Of a stretch of 64,000 nucleotides of DNA, positions 44,963 through 53,394 are shown piece after piece (position 1 is the stretch's first letter; the number at the start of each line of letters is the position of its first letter). The position numbers were made by a program, and so were the translations under genes. Location: the NCBI GenBank assembly GCA_019828565.1, contig JAHDYR010000005.1, positions 1,612,001-1,676,000 on the forward strand. Reading direction: 5' to 3'. The notes below the pieces were generated by a model. The model did not search any database, was not told the DNA's origin, and saw only the letters and a list, made by a program, of their open reading frames with translations. The stretch comes from Carpediemonas membranifera. Its lineage: Eukaryota; Fornicata.

Positions 44963-45505
44963 TTACCAGAGGGCCTTGGACATGGCCGATGCGACGATGA
45001 TACCTGTCCCGAAGAACATGGTCACTGCCAAGAAGGAGCGGGGACTGAACCGGGCCAGGCCGCACAGTCCGTGGCCAGAGGTGCAGCCGCTGCCGTAGCG
45101 GGTGCCGAAGCCGACAAGGATACCAGCAACAAGCATGACCGAGGCGGAGAGGGGCGTGTCTGATGCCTTGAGGGGCAGGATCTCGTCCTTCTTCATCCAT
45201 ATTGCGTCAAAGAAACTGGCGGGGACAACCTCGAGGATCAGGCGCCAGACAAGACCGCCAAAGATCATTCCGCCGATGTATGTCATCTTCCATGGGCTGT
45301 CGTTGTTGTTGGGCATCAGAAGTCCGCCCAGAACACCGCTGGTGCCAGCAATCTTGCCATTGAACACGATCATGAGCAAGAGAGAGATGCCAATGATGCA
45401 TCCGCCGATCAGAGAAGTGTGAATCGTCCAGGTGGTCGTCTCCATCAAGGGTATTTCTCCACAGTGGTGTTCTGAAGGCAAATCATCCGGCAGCAGTGGA
45501 ATCAT
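44963..45505 (-). CDS. YeeE/YedE-type sulfur-compound transporter, single half
   Basis: A 180-residue membrane protein with about four helices. It carries the family signature GFGTRYGSGCTSGHGLCGLA followed by RFSPRS; the Cys-Thr-Ser-Gly-His core lines the thiosulfate pathway in bacterial YeeE. NGKIAGTSGVLGGLL near the N-terminus is the other conserved block. Bacterial relatives are often about 350 residues with two such halves, so this is a half-size form that may dimerise. The family is mainly prokaryotic, which suggests transfer into this protist. ATG 45505 gives MIPLLPDD; ATG 45445 (METTTWTIHTSLIGG) fits the family N-terminus better and is a likely alternative. Confidence 0.82.
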   Translation of the reverse strand: MIPLLPDDLPSEHHCGEIPLMETTTWTIHTSLIGGCIIGISLLLMIVFNGKIAGTSGVLGGLLMPNNNDSPWKMTYIGGMIFGGLVWRLILEVVPASFFDAIWMKKDEILPLKASDTPLSASVMLVAGILVGFGTRYGSGCTSGHGLCGLARFSPRSFLAVTMFFGTGIIVASAMSKALW

Positions 45506-45914
45506 CAAAATGGAAAGTGAGTGGATCAGAGTGGCAGCGCAGTATGCAAGAGGCGGGTGAGCCTACCCGGCTTCACCGATGCCAGGAATGTCCGTTACTA
45601 TGGATGTCCGCACTTCTCCGAGAACAAGGGCCCGGGCGATGGGTTGACGCGATTGGACGGATGATAGAGGATGACTATATGCGACAATCGGATCATAGAC
45701 CGGTGCGGTTTTGGAAGCAGAGACAGTGGGACAGCCAGGAGTTCAGGCTGGCGACAGAGTCTGTTCTGCTCAGAATTGCCGGGCGGTTCTGCTGAGCCAG
45801 CGAAGGCAACTGACTGAGCCCCCCAGTCAAGTTGGGCACTCTTCGCGGGCGAGTGATTGTCTCGCGGTATCCTTGTCGACTCAAGCTGGAGTCGAATTTT
45901 CACGAATATATGCT
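45506..45914. other. Divergent intergenic region with a possible small ORF
   Basis: About 410 bp between the YeeE-type gene and RCC1-like member C. The plus strand has an ATG-initiated frame of 83 codons (45544-45795), rich in Arg, Trp and Glu, ending LLRIAGRFC. Its composition is protein-like, but I recognise nothing in it and it overlaps no other gene. A 5'-UTR role is equally likely. Confidence 0.4.
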
Positions 45915-47516
45915 ATGAAGACCATGAGTGTACAGCATCGTGGAACACACCCTTACCATGCTAATGATACTATCGAGAACACATTGCTTGCTGCCTACTA
46001 CTTGTCCTTTTCAGTAACTGCAAATTTGCCCGGAAATGTGCCATCGATACTTGCTGCTGCCTTCAGAAGACAGCTGAGGATTACTGTTCCCGTTGGAGAC
46101 GACACTGAAGCCTATACATATGAATCACAGTCGCAGGGTGCTGCCTTCATCATTCTCCTCAAAGTCTTGAAACACATCCTTCGCCGGCCCGCCCTGACGC
46201 CCGACGCCCGCCGCCTGGTGATGCACGCCAGGATGACTCTCATCAGAGGGCCTGAGCTGAGTATGAACATCCATCTCAATGAGGGCGATTATCTCCCCGA
46301 TCGGGTTTACACGCTGCTCCAGGGAACTGTGTGGTCGATACTGATGCAAGCCGGGGCGGACCCGGACCTCGGGGACACTGAGAGAAAGATCTACACCAAC
46401 GACGACAAGTGTCTCTGGTTCCTCTGCAAGAAGTTCTTCTTCTCGCACCAGGTTGCCGAGCACGATGGCGAGGTGCTCTCGTACTTCAATGTGTGTCCGT
46501 TCTTCCATAGGTCATACGCTGGCCGTCTATTCACACGAGACTTCATCCGACGGGGGTCGAGTCTATACTCTCTCGTCAGGTCACCACCCGTAATCGCCCA
46601 CACAACGAGCGATGGCTGGGCAAACGTACTGGTCACACCACACGGGGTCTACGGCCAAGGTAACAACCGGCATGCAAGGTTCGGCGGCATTCCCTGCGAG
46701 ACCATGCCGCTACGCCGGCTGAAATTCCCTGCTTGCCCCAGGATCCAGCAATTTGAAAGGAGACTGCCTCCCTGGCACAAGGACAAGCTAGTCAGACAGG
46801 TCGTGATGGAGGAGACATGCACCCTCGTCCTCACACCTGTCGGGTTGGCCGTGGCCGGGGCTGATTGTGCATGGGCTACCGGAGATGATGTCGTTGATAA
46901 GGCGGTCTTCCATCCAGTCCCGCTGCCCAATAATTTTGTACCAGATCGCATCATATCTAGCTTGAACACCGTTGTTCTGACACTGGGCGATCGGCAGTTT
47001 ATATCTGGTACCAACTGCACCGGCCAGCTTGGTCTTGGTCACCGCGAACCCATGAGCGGCTTCGTCCAGTGCCCATTCCACGTCGAGAGTATTGTCAGTA
47101 CACCCCAGTTCTCCATATTTATAACCTCTGCGATGTTTTTATTCGCGGGGCGGGTCCCAGACGTCCTCGCCAGCCCCACTGCGGGTGGTTTACTCCCAGG
47201 TTACGCTGCGTCAGCCCTCTGCACAACAGCCACCCCACTCCTCTTCAACAGACCGGTGAAGAGGATTTACATTAACTTATTCCGCCTTTACTATGTTATT
47301 CAGGGCGAGACAGTCTGCCTCGACTTCCACTGCCAGTACGGCAAGTTCACTGTGCCATTCGAGGCCGTTGCAGTTGCCCGCACGACCATCTTCAAGGACA
47401 CCTTTGGCATCTGGCACAAGGTTGTCAGGGTAACTCACGGAGTCGCCTCGTTTGTCCGACTCGAACCGGGTCATTTCCCAGAGAAAAGGCATGTTATGCA
47501 GCTCGAGCCTGTTTAA
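45915..47516 (+). CDS. RCC1-like paralogue family member C (533 aa)
   Basis: The N-terminal module has GNVPSILAAAF, RGPELSMNIHL, YTLLQGTVW, GADPDLGD and LWFLCKKFFFSHQVAE. The propeller region has LPPWHKDKL, LTPVGLAVAG, the repeat GTNCTGQLGLGHREP, PFHVESIV and FAGRVPDVL. It is about as long as member A and clearly homologous throughout. The coding DNA at 46407-46460 is almost identical to that of members A and D at synonymous sites. The frame is open back to 45711 only through a TTG; ATG 45915 is the first Met, with another at 45924. No signal peptide or membrane segment is seen. Function is unknown. Confidence 0.8.
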   Translation: MKTMSVQHRGTHPYHANDTIENTLLAAYYLSFSVTANLPGNVPSILAAAFRRQLRITVPVGDDTEAYTYESQSQGAAFIILLKVLKHILRRPALTPDARRLVMHARMTLIRGPELSMNIHLNEGDYLPDRVYTLLQGTVWSILMQAGADPDLGDTERKIYTNDDKCLWFLCKKFFFSHQVAEHDGEVLSYFNVCPFFHRSYAGRLFTRDFIRRGSSLYSLVRSPPVIAHTTSDGWANVLVTPHGVYGQGNNRHARFGGIPCETMPLRRLKFPACPRIQQFERRLPPWHKDKLVRQVVMEETCTLVLTPVGLAVAGADCAWATGDDVVDKAVFHPVPLPNNFVPDRIISSLNTVVLTLGDRQFISGTNCTGQLGLGHREPMSGFVQCPFHVESIVSTPQFSIFITSAMFLFAGRVPDVLASPTAGGLLPGYAASALCTTATPLLFNRPVKRIYINLFRLYYVIQGETVCLDFHCQYGKFTVPFEAVAVARTTIFKDTFGIWHKVVRVTHGVASFVRLEPGHFPEKRHVMQLEPV

Positions 47517-47863
47517 GTAAGAATGCACATTTGCTTGATCCGTCAAGCCGCTCTGTCGAATACGGGGCCTCTGATCTTTCGTAAATTTTTGATAATTTTT
47601 GGCCAATCATTCCCCAAGAATGACAACACCGCATGTACCTATCAATACGAACCATCACACCTCTTCATACAGGCATAGTTAGAGAATGTCCCCATCGGCT
47701 CCATGATGATCGATGCGATTGATCTCAATACCATCGAACTCTCCACGCACAATCACGAACCAGGTTGCAGAACAATGCTTCGTGGCGCCCCTACGGGCCT
47801 GGCCTGAGTGCTCTGTGCACTGACCCAGGCGACTCTGGGCATCTGATTTTTTCTTGCAACGCA
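47517..47863. other. Intergenic region between RCC1-like C and exportin-7
   Basis: About 350 bp, A/T-rich near 47580-47610 and otherwise mixed. On the plus strand a 34-codon ATG frame (MMIDAIDLN start, near 47703) ends before the exportin ATG and could be an upstream ORF. I see no RNA gene. Confidence 0.5.
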
Positions 47864-50800
47864 ATGGACGACCTCCTCGATTTCGACATACAACGGTTTG
47901 AGCAGCTTTCTGCTGAGCTGTACAGTCATCCCAGCGAAGATGCGCGAAATAACGCGCAGCAGCAACTCGATCCCCTCTTTGTATCCAGCACTCGCAACCT
48001 CTCTGCATATATGCGTCTCCTGGACAACGTCACAACTATATATGGCCAATATTGCATTCTACAGCTTATTGAGAAGTGCGTTGGGCAGAACTGGAGCGCG
48101 CTTAACAGTGACACTCAGCGTGACCTCCATGCCAAGCTCCTCAACATGGTCGGCTTCCAGTCGGATCGGTTCACAGCCACCAACCAGTTCACCGCACTCC
48201 TCCGCCTCTACGCCCGCGTGCTCAAGTACGGCTGGGTAGACTCCAAGGACTTCAGGGCCTCGCTGTCAGCCATCGTTGACTCGTGCCTCGTGCCTGACAT
48301 TGATAACCAGCGCGTCCTCGGCATCAAGACCCTTGTGGAGGTCACCAAGGAGATGTCCACACGCTCTCCTGGCCGCACGATCACCCAGAACCGCAAGGCG
48401 ACCATGATGTTCAGGGACAAGACCCTCCTATCGTTCATGGAGCTCAGCGTCTCCCAGCTCCGCCGCCTCTACGGCCCCGACGCCTCCAGCTCACCTCTCC
48501 ACGACCAGATCAAGACTGAATACCTCAACCTGGCCTGTGCCTGCCTCGACTTCGACTTCACGTGCACCTCATACGTTCTTGACCCAACGTCAGACCAGTT
48601 CTCCCTCCAAATACCATCCACGTGGCGCTCCCTCGTCCAGACTGACTGGCTACTCACACTGTTCTTCGACATCTACCGCACCGAGTCGCCCCCCAGATCC
48701 ACACTGGCTATCGAGTGCATCTCACAGCTATCTGCCGTCAAGACATCCCTGCTTCCCACTGATGCCGATAAGCTGACTTATCTCAATCAGTTAATTACAG
48801 GCGCTCTTCGGGCGATGCAGAACAACCTGCCCCTCCGTGACGAGGCCGAGTACCACATGTTCTGCCAGCTCATATTCAGACTCAAGCCGCCATTCTTTAC
48901 ATTCCGTCATGTAACTCGCTGTGTGAACTTTAACGACTACATCGAAGCCCTCACTCAGTTCACCGTCGCCTCGCTGGCCGAGTACTCCTCCTGCAAGAAC
49001 GGCATACACTACTTGATGAAGACATGGTCCAGACTCAGCAAGAACGCCGAGGGCTCCTTTGGCGGTGAGACCTACAACGGCGGGCAGATCCCCCTGGCTG
49101 CGGCACAGATCACCCAGAAGTTTATCGGGGTCTACCTCTCTGAGATCAGGGAGGCTTACACCGATGGGAGCTACCAACAAGACGACCCTCTCGACGACAG
49201 TCAGTTGGAAGCCATGCTCGACTCGATCTCGACTCTAGCCAGGTCCTGCTACCCCCAGGCGGCTGAGCTACTCGGGGCTGATCTTGTATCCCTCACAAAC
49301 GTGATCAACCGAGGTGAGGCGACCCTTCTGGTCGAGGCTGAGGCTGCTTGGATTCTCCGTGTCGTTGCCGCCGTCGTCGAGGGTAGGCTGACCCCAGGCA
49401 ACGAGAGCCACGACGCCGAGCTGGCAGGCAAGGCAATGGCGATGCTGAGGGCTGTCGACCGCAGCAATGAGCAGGCTCAGAGTGGCACCGTTGCCCACAT
49501 CAACCTGGAGTTCGCCGCACTTCTGTTCCTGGATGCCTTTAAGACGGCCTTCATCTCGGACAACGAACTGGCCATGCGTATCTACCCCGCTGTACAGAGG
49601 GATGCCGGCATCAGCAACACTCCCGAGATGCTGGCCTACACCCTCGACAAGTTGTTCTGGATTATACGGGTGTACCCGAACGTCGGCAGACTCGTCGACA
49701 GAGCTTTCCACTTCGCTAACAAGCTCACGGGCAACTACTACACCGGCAAGACTCTGCCCGGCCTTCCCATCGTCAGAGACATCCTCGAGAGATACGCCGC
49801 GGACTTCCAACTCTTCTTCCAGCCAGACCTCCTCAAGAAACGGACCAAGCTCTACCACATCCTTGGTGTACTCCTCTTTACTCAGGAGGACAGTGGTGTT
49901 GTCGATCGGTTCGTACGTCCCATGCTGTTGTCCGTGTCTGAGGCTGTGAAGGCCGTGCAGCAGTCCACCGACCAATCCGCCCAGCTCTCCGTCATCAGGG
50001 CGTGCAGAGACGTCTCGGGGCTGCTCAAAGCCATCCAGAAGTACGCGAACTTCACTGCCATTTACGACATACTTCTCCCACAAACTGTCTCGGGCCCCGC
50101 ACCCACCCCATTCTTCGCCATGCTCGAGACTATCGCCCGGGAGAGCCCCACTGAGGCCGAGCTCGCCATCCCCATTCTGAGAGTGGTCACAGATTTTATC
50201 ACTGGGTTCCAAAAGAGCTATGACGTTTCTTTTGATAGATTCTCGACTGCAGGATATAGGATCTTCGGCTCAGCTTCCAAGACTATGTTGGTGATCGCCC
50301 AAGCTTTCCTTCAGCTGATCCCAACCATCCGGGAAAGGATCACGACGGAGTCTGATCTGTGGCCCAGGTGCTATAAGGTGGTCTACCACCTTCTACAGGC
50401 CGTCAACAAGGCAGTCCAGACCTCCTTCTGCAACTTTGGCGTGTTCCAACTCTTTGGTGACAACACAGTCGAGGCGTATCTCGACACTCTGCTCGAGATT
50501 GTCGCGTCCATCCCGCCCGACGATATCCTTTCCCACGTGAAGCTGAGTCGCACGGTCTTCTCATTCATCCAGACCATCGCCCGCTCCCACATCGTCGCCC
50601 TCGCCCGCATGGAAGGCAACACGCTGGCCCGTCTGGTGCAGCTGCTCGTCTCGGCAATGGTCGATAACCCCGCCACCGTAAGTGCGGCGTCGGTCAGCTC
50701 CCCGGCAGCTGAATCGATCGAGAACCTGGTAACGTATATTGTCGAGGGCACCCAGTCGACGACGCCGTTCAGGAACGAGCTCGCACGAGTACTTCAAGAC

Positions 50801-51109
50801 AAGCTCAACAGCGACCGGGAGACGCTGACCGGTGTGCTTCACTCCATGTTTGACATCGTCCTGTACAGGGAGAGCCCCATGCTCTACAGTCTGTCCAAGG
50901 CGATGCTGCCCGTCATGGTGCTCATCTCAGACGAGCTCCCGGCTGTGCGGCAGACGCTGTTGGACAGATGTGACAATGAGGTCGACCAGGCAGAGGTGGC
51001 CCGGTGCTATGATAAGCTGCTCGTTGGTGTATCAGGTATTGATGACGTCGACGCCTTCCAGACCAACCTGCAGCTGTTCTCGTCGAGTGTCAACGGGCTT
51101 GTAAGGTGA
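47864..51109 (+). CDS. XPO7: Exportin-7 (RanBP16)
   Basis: A 1081-residue karyopherin-beta protein, nearly the length of animal exportin-7. The N-terminus (FEQLSAELYSHPSEDARNNA) is the start of the importin-beta-N/Ran-binding repeats. CLDFDFTCTSYVLDPTSDQF followed by SLQIPSTWRSL closely matches the exportin-7 signature of cysteine-leucine-aspartate-phenylalanine-aspartate-phenylalanine and then IPTSWR. HEAT repeats continue to the end. Exportin-7 moves selected proteins across the nuclear envelope with RanGTP and can also work in import. The frame is open to 47765 through a TTG; ATG 47864 gives MDDLLDFDIQRFEQL, which aligns with the family N-terminus. Confidence 0.93.
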   Translation: MDDLLDFDIQRFEQLSAELYSHPSEDARNNAQQQLDPLFVSSTRNLSAYMRLLDNVTTIYGQYCILQLIEKCVGQNWSALNSDTQRDLHAKLLNMVGFQSDRFTATNQFTALLRLYARVLKYGWVDSKDFRASLSAIVDSCLVPDIDNQRVLGIKTLVEVTKEMSTRSPGRTITQNRKATMMFRDKTLLSFMELSVSQLRRLYGPDASSSPLHDQIKTEYLNLACACLDFDFTCTSYVLDPTSDQFSLQIPSTWRSLVQTDWLLTLFFDIYRTESPPRSTLAIECISQLSAVKTSLLPTDADKLTYLNQLITGALRAMQNNLPLRDEAEYHMFCQLIFRLKPPFFTFRHVTRCVNFNDYIEALTQFTVASLAEYSSCKNGIHYLMKTWSRLSKNAEGSFGGETYNGGQIPLAAAQITQKFIGVYLSEIREAYTDGSYQQDDPLDDSQLEAMLDSISTLARSCYPQAAELLGADLVSLTNVINRGEATLLVEAEAAWILRVVAAVVEGRLTPGNESHDAELAGKAMAMLRAVDRSNEQAQSGTVAHINLEFAALLFLDAFKTAFISDNELAMRIYPAVQRDAGISNTPEMLAYTLDKLFWIIRVYPNVGRLVDRAFHFANKLTGNYYTGKTLPGLPIVRDILERYAADFQLFFQPDLLKKRTKLYHILGVLLFTQEDSGVVDRFVRPMLLSVSEAVKAVQQSTDQSAQLSVIRACRDVSGLLKAIQKYANFTAIYDILLPQTVSGPAPTPFFAMLETIARESPTEAELAIPILRVVTDFITGFQKSYDVSFDRFSTAGYRIFGSASKTMLVIAQAFLQLIPTIRERITTESDLWPRCYKVVYHLLQAVNKAVQTSFCNFGVFQLFGDNTVEAYLDTLLEIVASIPPDDILSHVKLSRTVFSFIQTIARSHIVALARMEGNTLARLVQLLVSAMVDNPATVSAASVSSPAAESIENLVTYIVEGTQSTTPFRNELARVLQDKLNSDRETLTGVLHSMFDIVLYRESPMLYSLSKAMLPVMVLISDELPAVRQTLLDRCDNEVDQAEVARCYDKLLVGVSGIDDVDAFQTNLQLFSSSVNGLVR

Positions 51110-51318
51110 GATACTTGATTTATGTTTAAAACTGGTGGTGACTTGGGGGAAGTCGATGGCCCCGAGGGAAGCAGGCTGGCCCTATATTCGTGTTCAGTGC
51201 TGTGAGTGCCCCGCGTTTACCACCTCGAAGCCCGACACAAGCCCGACAGGGCGGCATTGTCTATTTGTGTCAAATTACGATTGATGACATCCACACTTAT
51301 CGCGTCAGCGGTAGTGAA

Positions 51319-53247
51319 ATGAACGCCAATGCGTATAGTGAAGAGGATTGCCGGGAGCTGGACATCACACTGTCCTGTGTGAAGCACGATATCATGTTCC
51401 TGACGAAGTGTGATCCCAGACGAGATGAACTGATGGGGAACCTTGCTTCTTTCGTGAAAGAAAAGGTAACGCCGCTATATAATGAGTTATTCGGCGATAT
51501 AACAACGTCAGATGCAAGAAAGGTGTTCATTGAGGCTCATAACATCGCCACCACGTCCAGCAACACCATCGCCAACGATGTTCCAGCCCTCATCCGACGG
51601 GCATTCAGAGCAGAGTTCGGCGAGGAAATACCATCCGCCAGCGTCCCAGCCCTGCAAGATGCCCTCCGCAAGCTCGGATCGTGTCGGCTCCACAACAAGC
51701 AGGCTATCCGCCTGCTTCACAGTGCCAATCTTGTCTTCTCCCGCGGCCCGGAACTGAGCATGAATATTGAACTTGGCGAAGGCGAGGACCTTCCAGTGAA
51801 GATGCACACGCTGCTCCAGGGCACAATCTGGGCCATACTGATGCAAGCCGGAGCCGACCCGGACATTGACACCCGCCCCGACAAGAGAATGCGGGACCCA
51901 AGTGGACACAGGTATAAGTTTGGCTATACTGAGAGAGAGCGCTGCCTCTGGTTCCTCTGCAAGAAGTTCTTTTTCTCGCACCAGGTTGCCGAGAAGGATT
52001 GCGATCAAAGCCTTAAGATTGACACCAGCCATTTCGCCCATCGACTATACTTCGGCCGGTTCTTCAAGCTGTCAGCTGACACTCGCCCGGCTGCCCGGAG
52101 ATACACATGGATGCGACTCCCCCCAGTCATCCGACTCTATCGTCTGAAGTATCTGACGTTCATTGCTGTCACCCCGCGTGGCTTGTATGGCTACCTGCCC
52201 CACTGGCGGTGGCGCACCCCCGACTTTATGTTCGATGAGTTGCACCCCGACCGAATGATGAAAGCCCCTGCCCACATTGCTTTCACACGCTGCCCGGCCA
52301 TCAGTGAGTATGAGGCCAGTCTGCCCGTGTGGCACAAGGACAGGGTGGCGACGGATATTCGCTTCCTCAAGGGCGAGCAAAGCATGTTCTGTGTGATCCT
52401 GACGCCAGTCGGTGTGGCAGTCAGCGGCGAGCAGACTGCCAACCTATCCAGAGCCCCCGGCGAGCGGAGGGATAGCGTCATCACCCGCGTGTTCCGACAG
52501 GTCCGGATGCCCGGACGATTCATACCCGATCAGGTCACCAACGTCGGGTCGACCATTCTGTTTGGACATGGCAGTCGGCAGATGATTGGCGGTGACAACT
52601 CCTTTGGCAAGCTCGGCATCGGTGATGAGGCGGCATGGGACGGTCTTGGGGTCTTCCCCTTGCCGTTCAGGGTCGACCGAGTCTTCGACTTCGGCGACAT
52701 CATCAACGTGAAGTTCCATCTTTACCTCAGTGGCCGGCAGATACTGTTCGCTGGCGAGGTCCCACCCCACTTGATTGACTCTGGGTTGCTCACTGGGTTC
52801 GAGGCGAAAGAGCTATGCCGCACAGCCACGCCGCTTCGATTCCCTAAGCGACTCATCGGTTTCTACTGCACCCAGCGGGCCGTAGTCTGTGTCTATATCA
52901 ATCAGACAGTATGCCACGTGATACACCGCACGCGACATCGCAACCGATTCCTGACTGGTCTCTTGGATGAGCTGGATGAGCCTGAAGAGGAGAACCCACC
53001 CGCACCCCGCACTGACGTGCTCACGGTTGAGTTTGAGAGCTCCGCAGTGAGTGAGGTCGGGGTGTACTATGACTCTGTCTTCTCACTGCAGATGAAGGGG
53101 ACTGATCGGGGTGGGTGGCGGACACTCTCGATCAACGGCGAGGGGGAGACGGTTATCAGGCATGAGAGGGACATACGGTGGGGGGTGAAGGATCTAGCCG
53201 AGGTGGAGGTGGATGCATATGGAGTTGAAGAGGAGTCGACATCATAA
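51319..53247 (+). CDS. RCC1-like paralogue family member D (642 aa)
   Basis: Longest member of the family. An extra N-terminal helical segment of about 70 residues precedes the module (NDVPALIRRAF, RGPELSMNIEL, MHTLLQGTIW, GADPDID, LWFLCKKFFFSHQVAEK). The propeller part has LPVWHKDRV, LTPVGVAVSG, the repeat GDNSFGKLGIGDEA, PLPFRVDRVF and FAGEVPPHLIDSGLL. A C-terminal acidic insertion (LDELDEPEEENPPAP) is unique to this copy. The frame is open to 51190 through a GTG; the first ATG is 51319. Function is unknown. The stop is 147 bp before the next gene. Confidence 0.8.
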   Translation: MNANAYSEEDCRELDITLSCVKHDIMFLTKCDPRRDELMGNLASFVKEKVTPLYNELFGDITTSDARKVFIEAHNIATTSSNTIANDVPALIRRAFRAEFGEEIPSASVPALQDALRKLGSCRLHNKQAIRLLHSANLVFSRGPELSMNIELGEGEDLPVKMHTLLQGTIWAILMQAGADPDIDTRPDKRMRDPSGHRYKFGYTERERCLWFLCKKFFFSHQVAEKDCDQSLKIDTSHFAHRLYFGRFFKLSADTRPAARRYTWMRLPPVIRLYRLKYLTFIAVTPRGLYGYLPHWRWRTPDFMFDELHPDRMMKAPAHIAFTRCPAISEYEASLPVWHKDRVATDIRFLKGEQSMFCVILTPVGVAVSGEQTANLSRAPGERRDSVITRVFRQVRMPGRFIPDQVTNVGSTILFGHGSRQMIGGDNSFGKLGIGDEAAWDGLGVFPLPFRVDRVFDFGDIINVKFHLYLSGRQILFAGEVPPHLIDSGLLTGFEAKELCRTATPLRFPKRLIGFYCTQRAVVCVYINQTVCHVIHRTRHRNRFLTGLLDELDEPEEENPPAPRTDVLTVEFESSAVSEVGVYYDSVFSLQMKGTDRGGWRTLSINGEGETVIRHERDIRWGVKDLAEVEVDAYGVEEESTS

Positions 53248-53394
53248 ATCTTGGAGAAAGCGTGGTCGGCGAGCATAGAACAGCCTGTTGGCACTATACT
53301 GGTTATGATCGTGGCCAAGCTCGATCGATCAGGGTCCAGTCGACGGTGGTCAAATTCGGAAAATCTCGCACAAATATCAGCCAGCCACGAACAG

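Noticed and set aside
44505-45098. 197-codon plus-strand frame across the 44609-44962 gap
   Set aside because: It overlaps a start of one minus-strand gene and the end of another; no domain and a non-ATG start.
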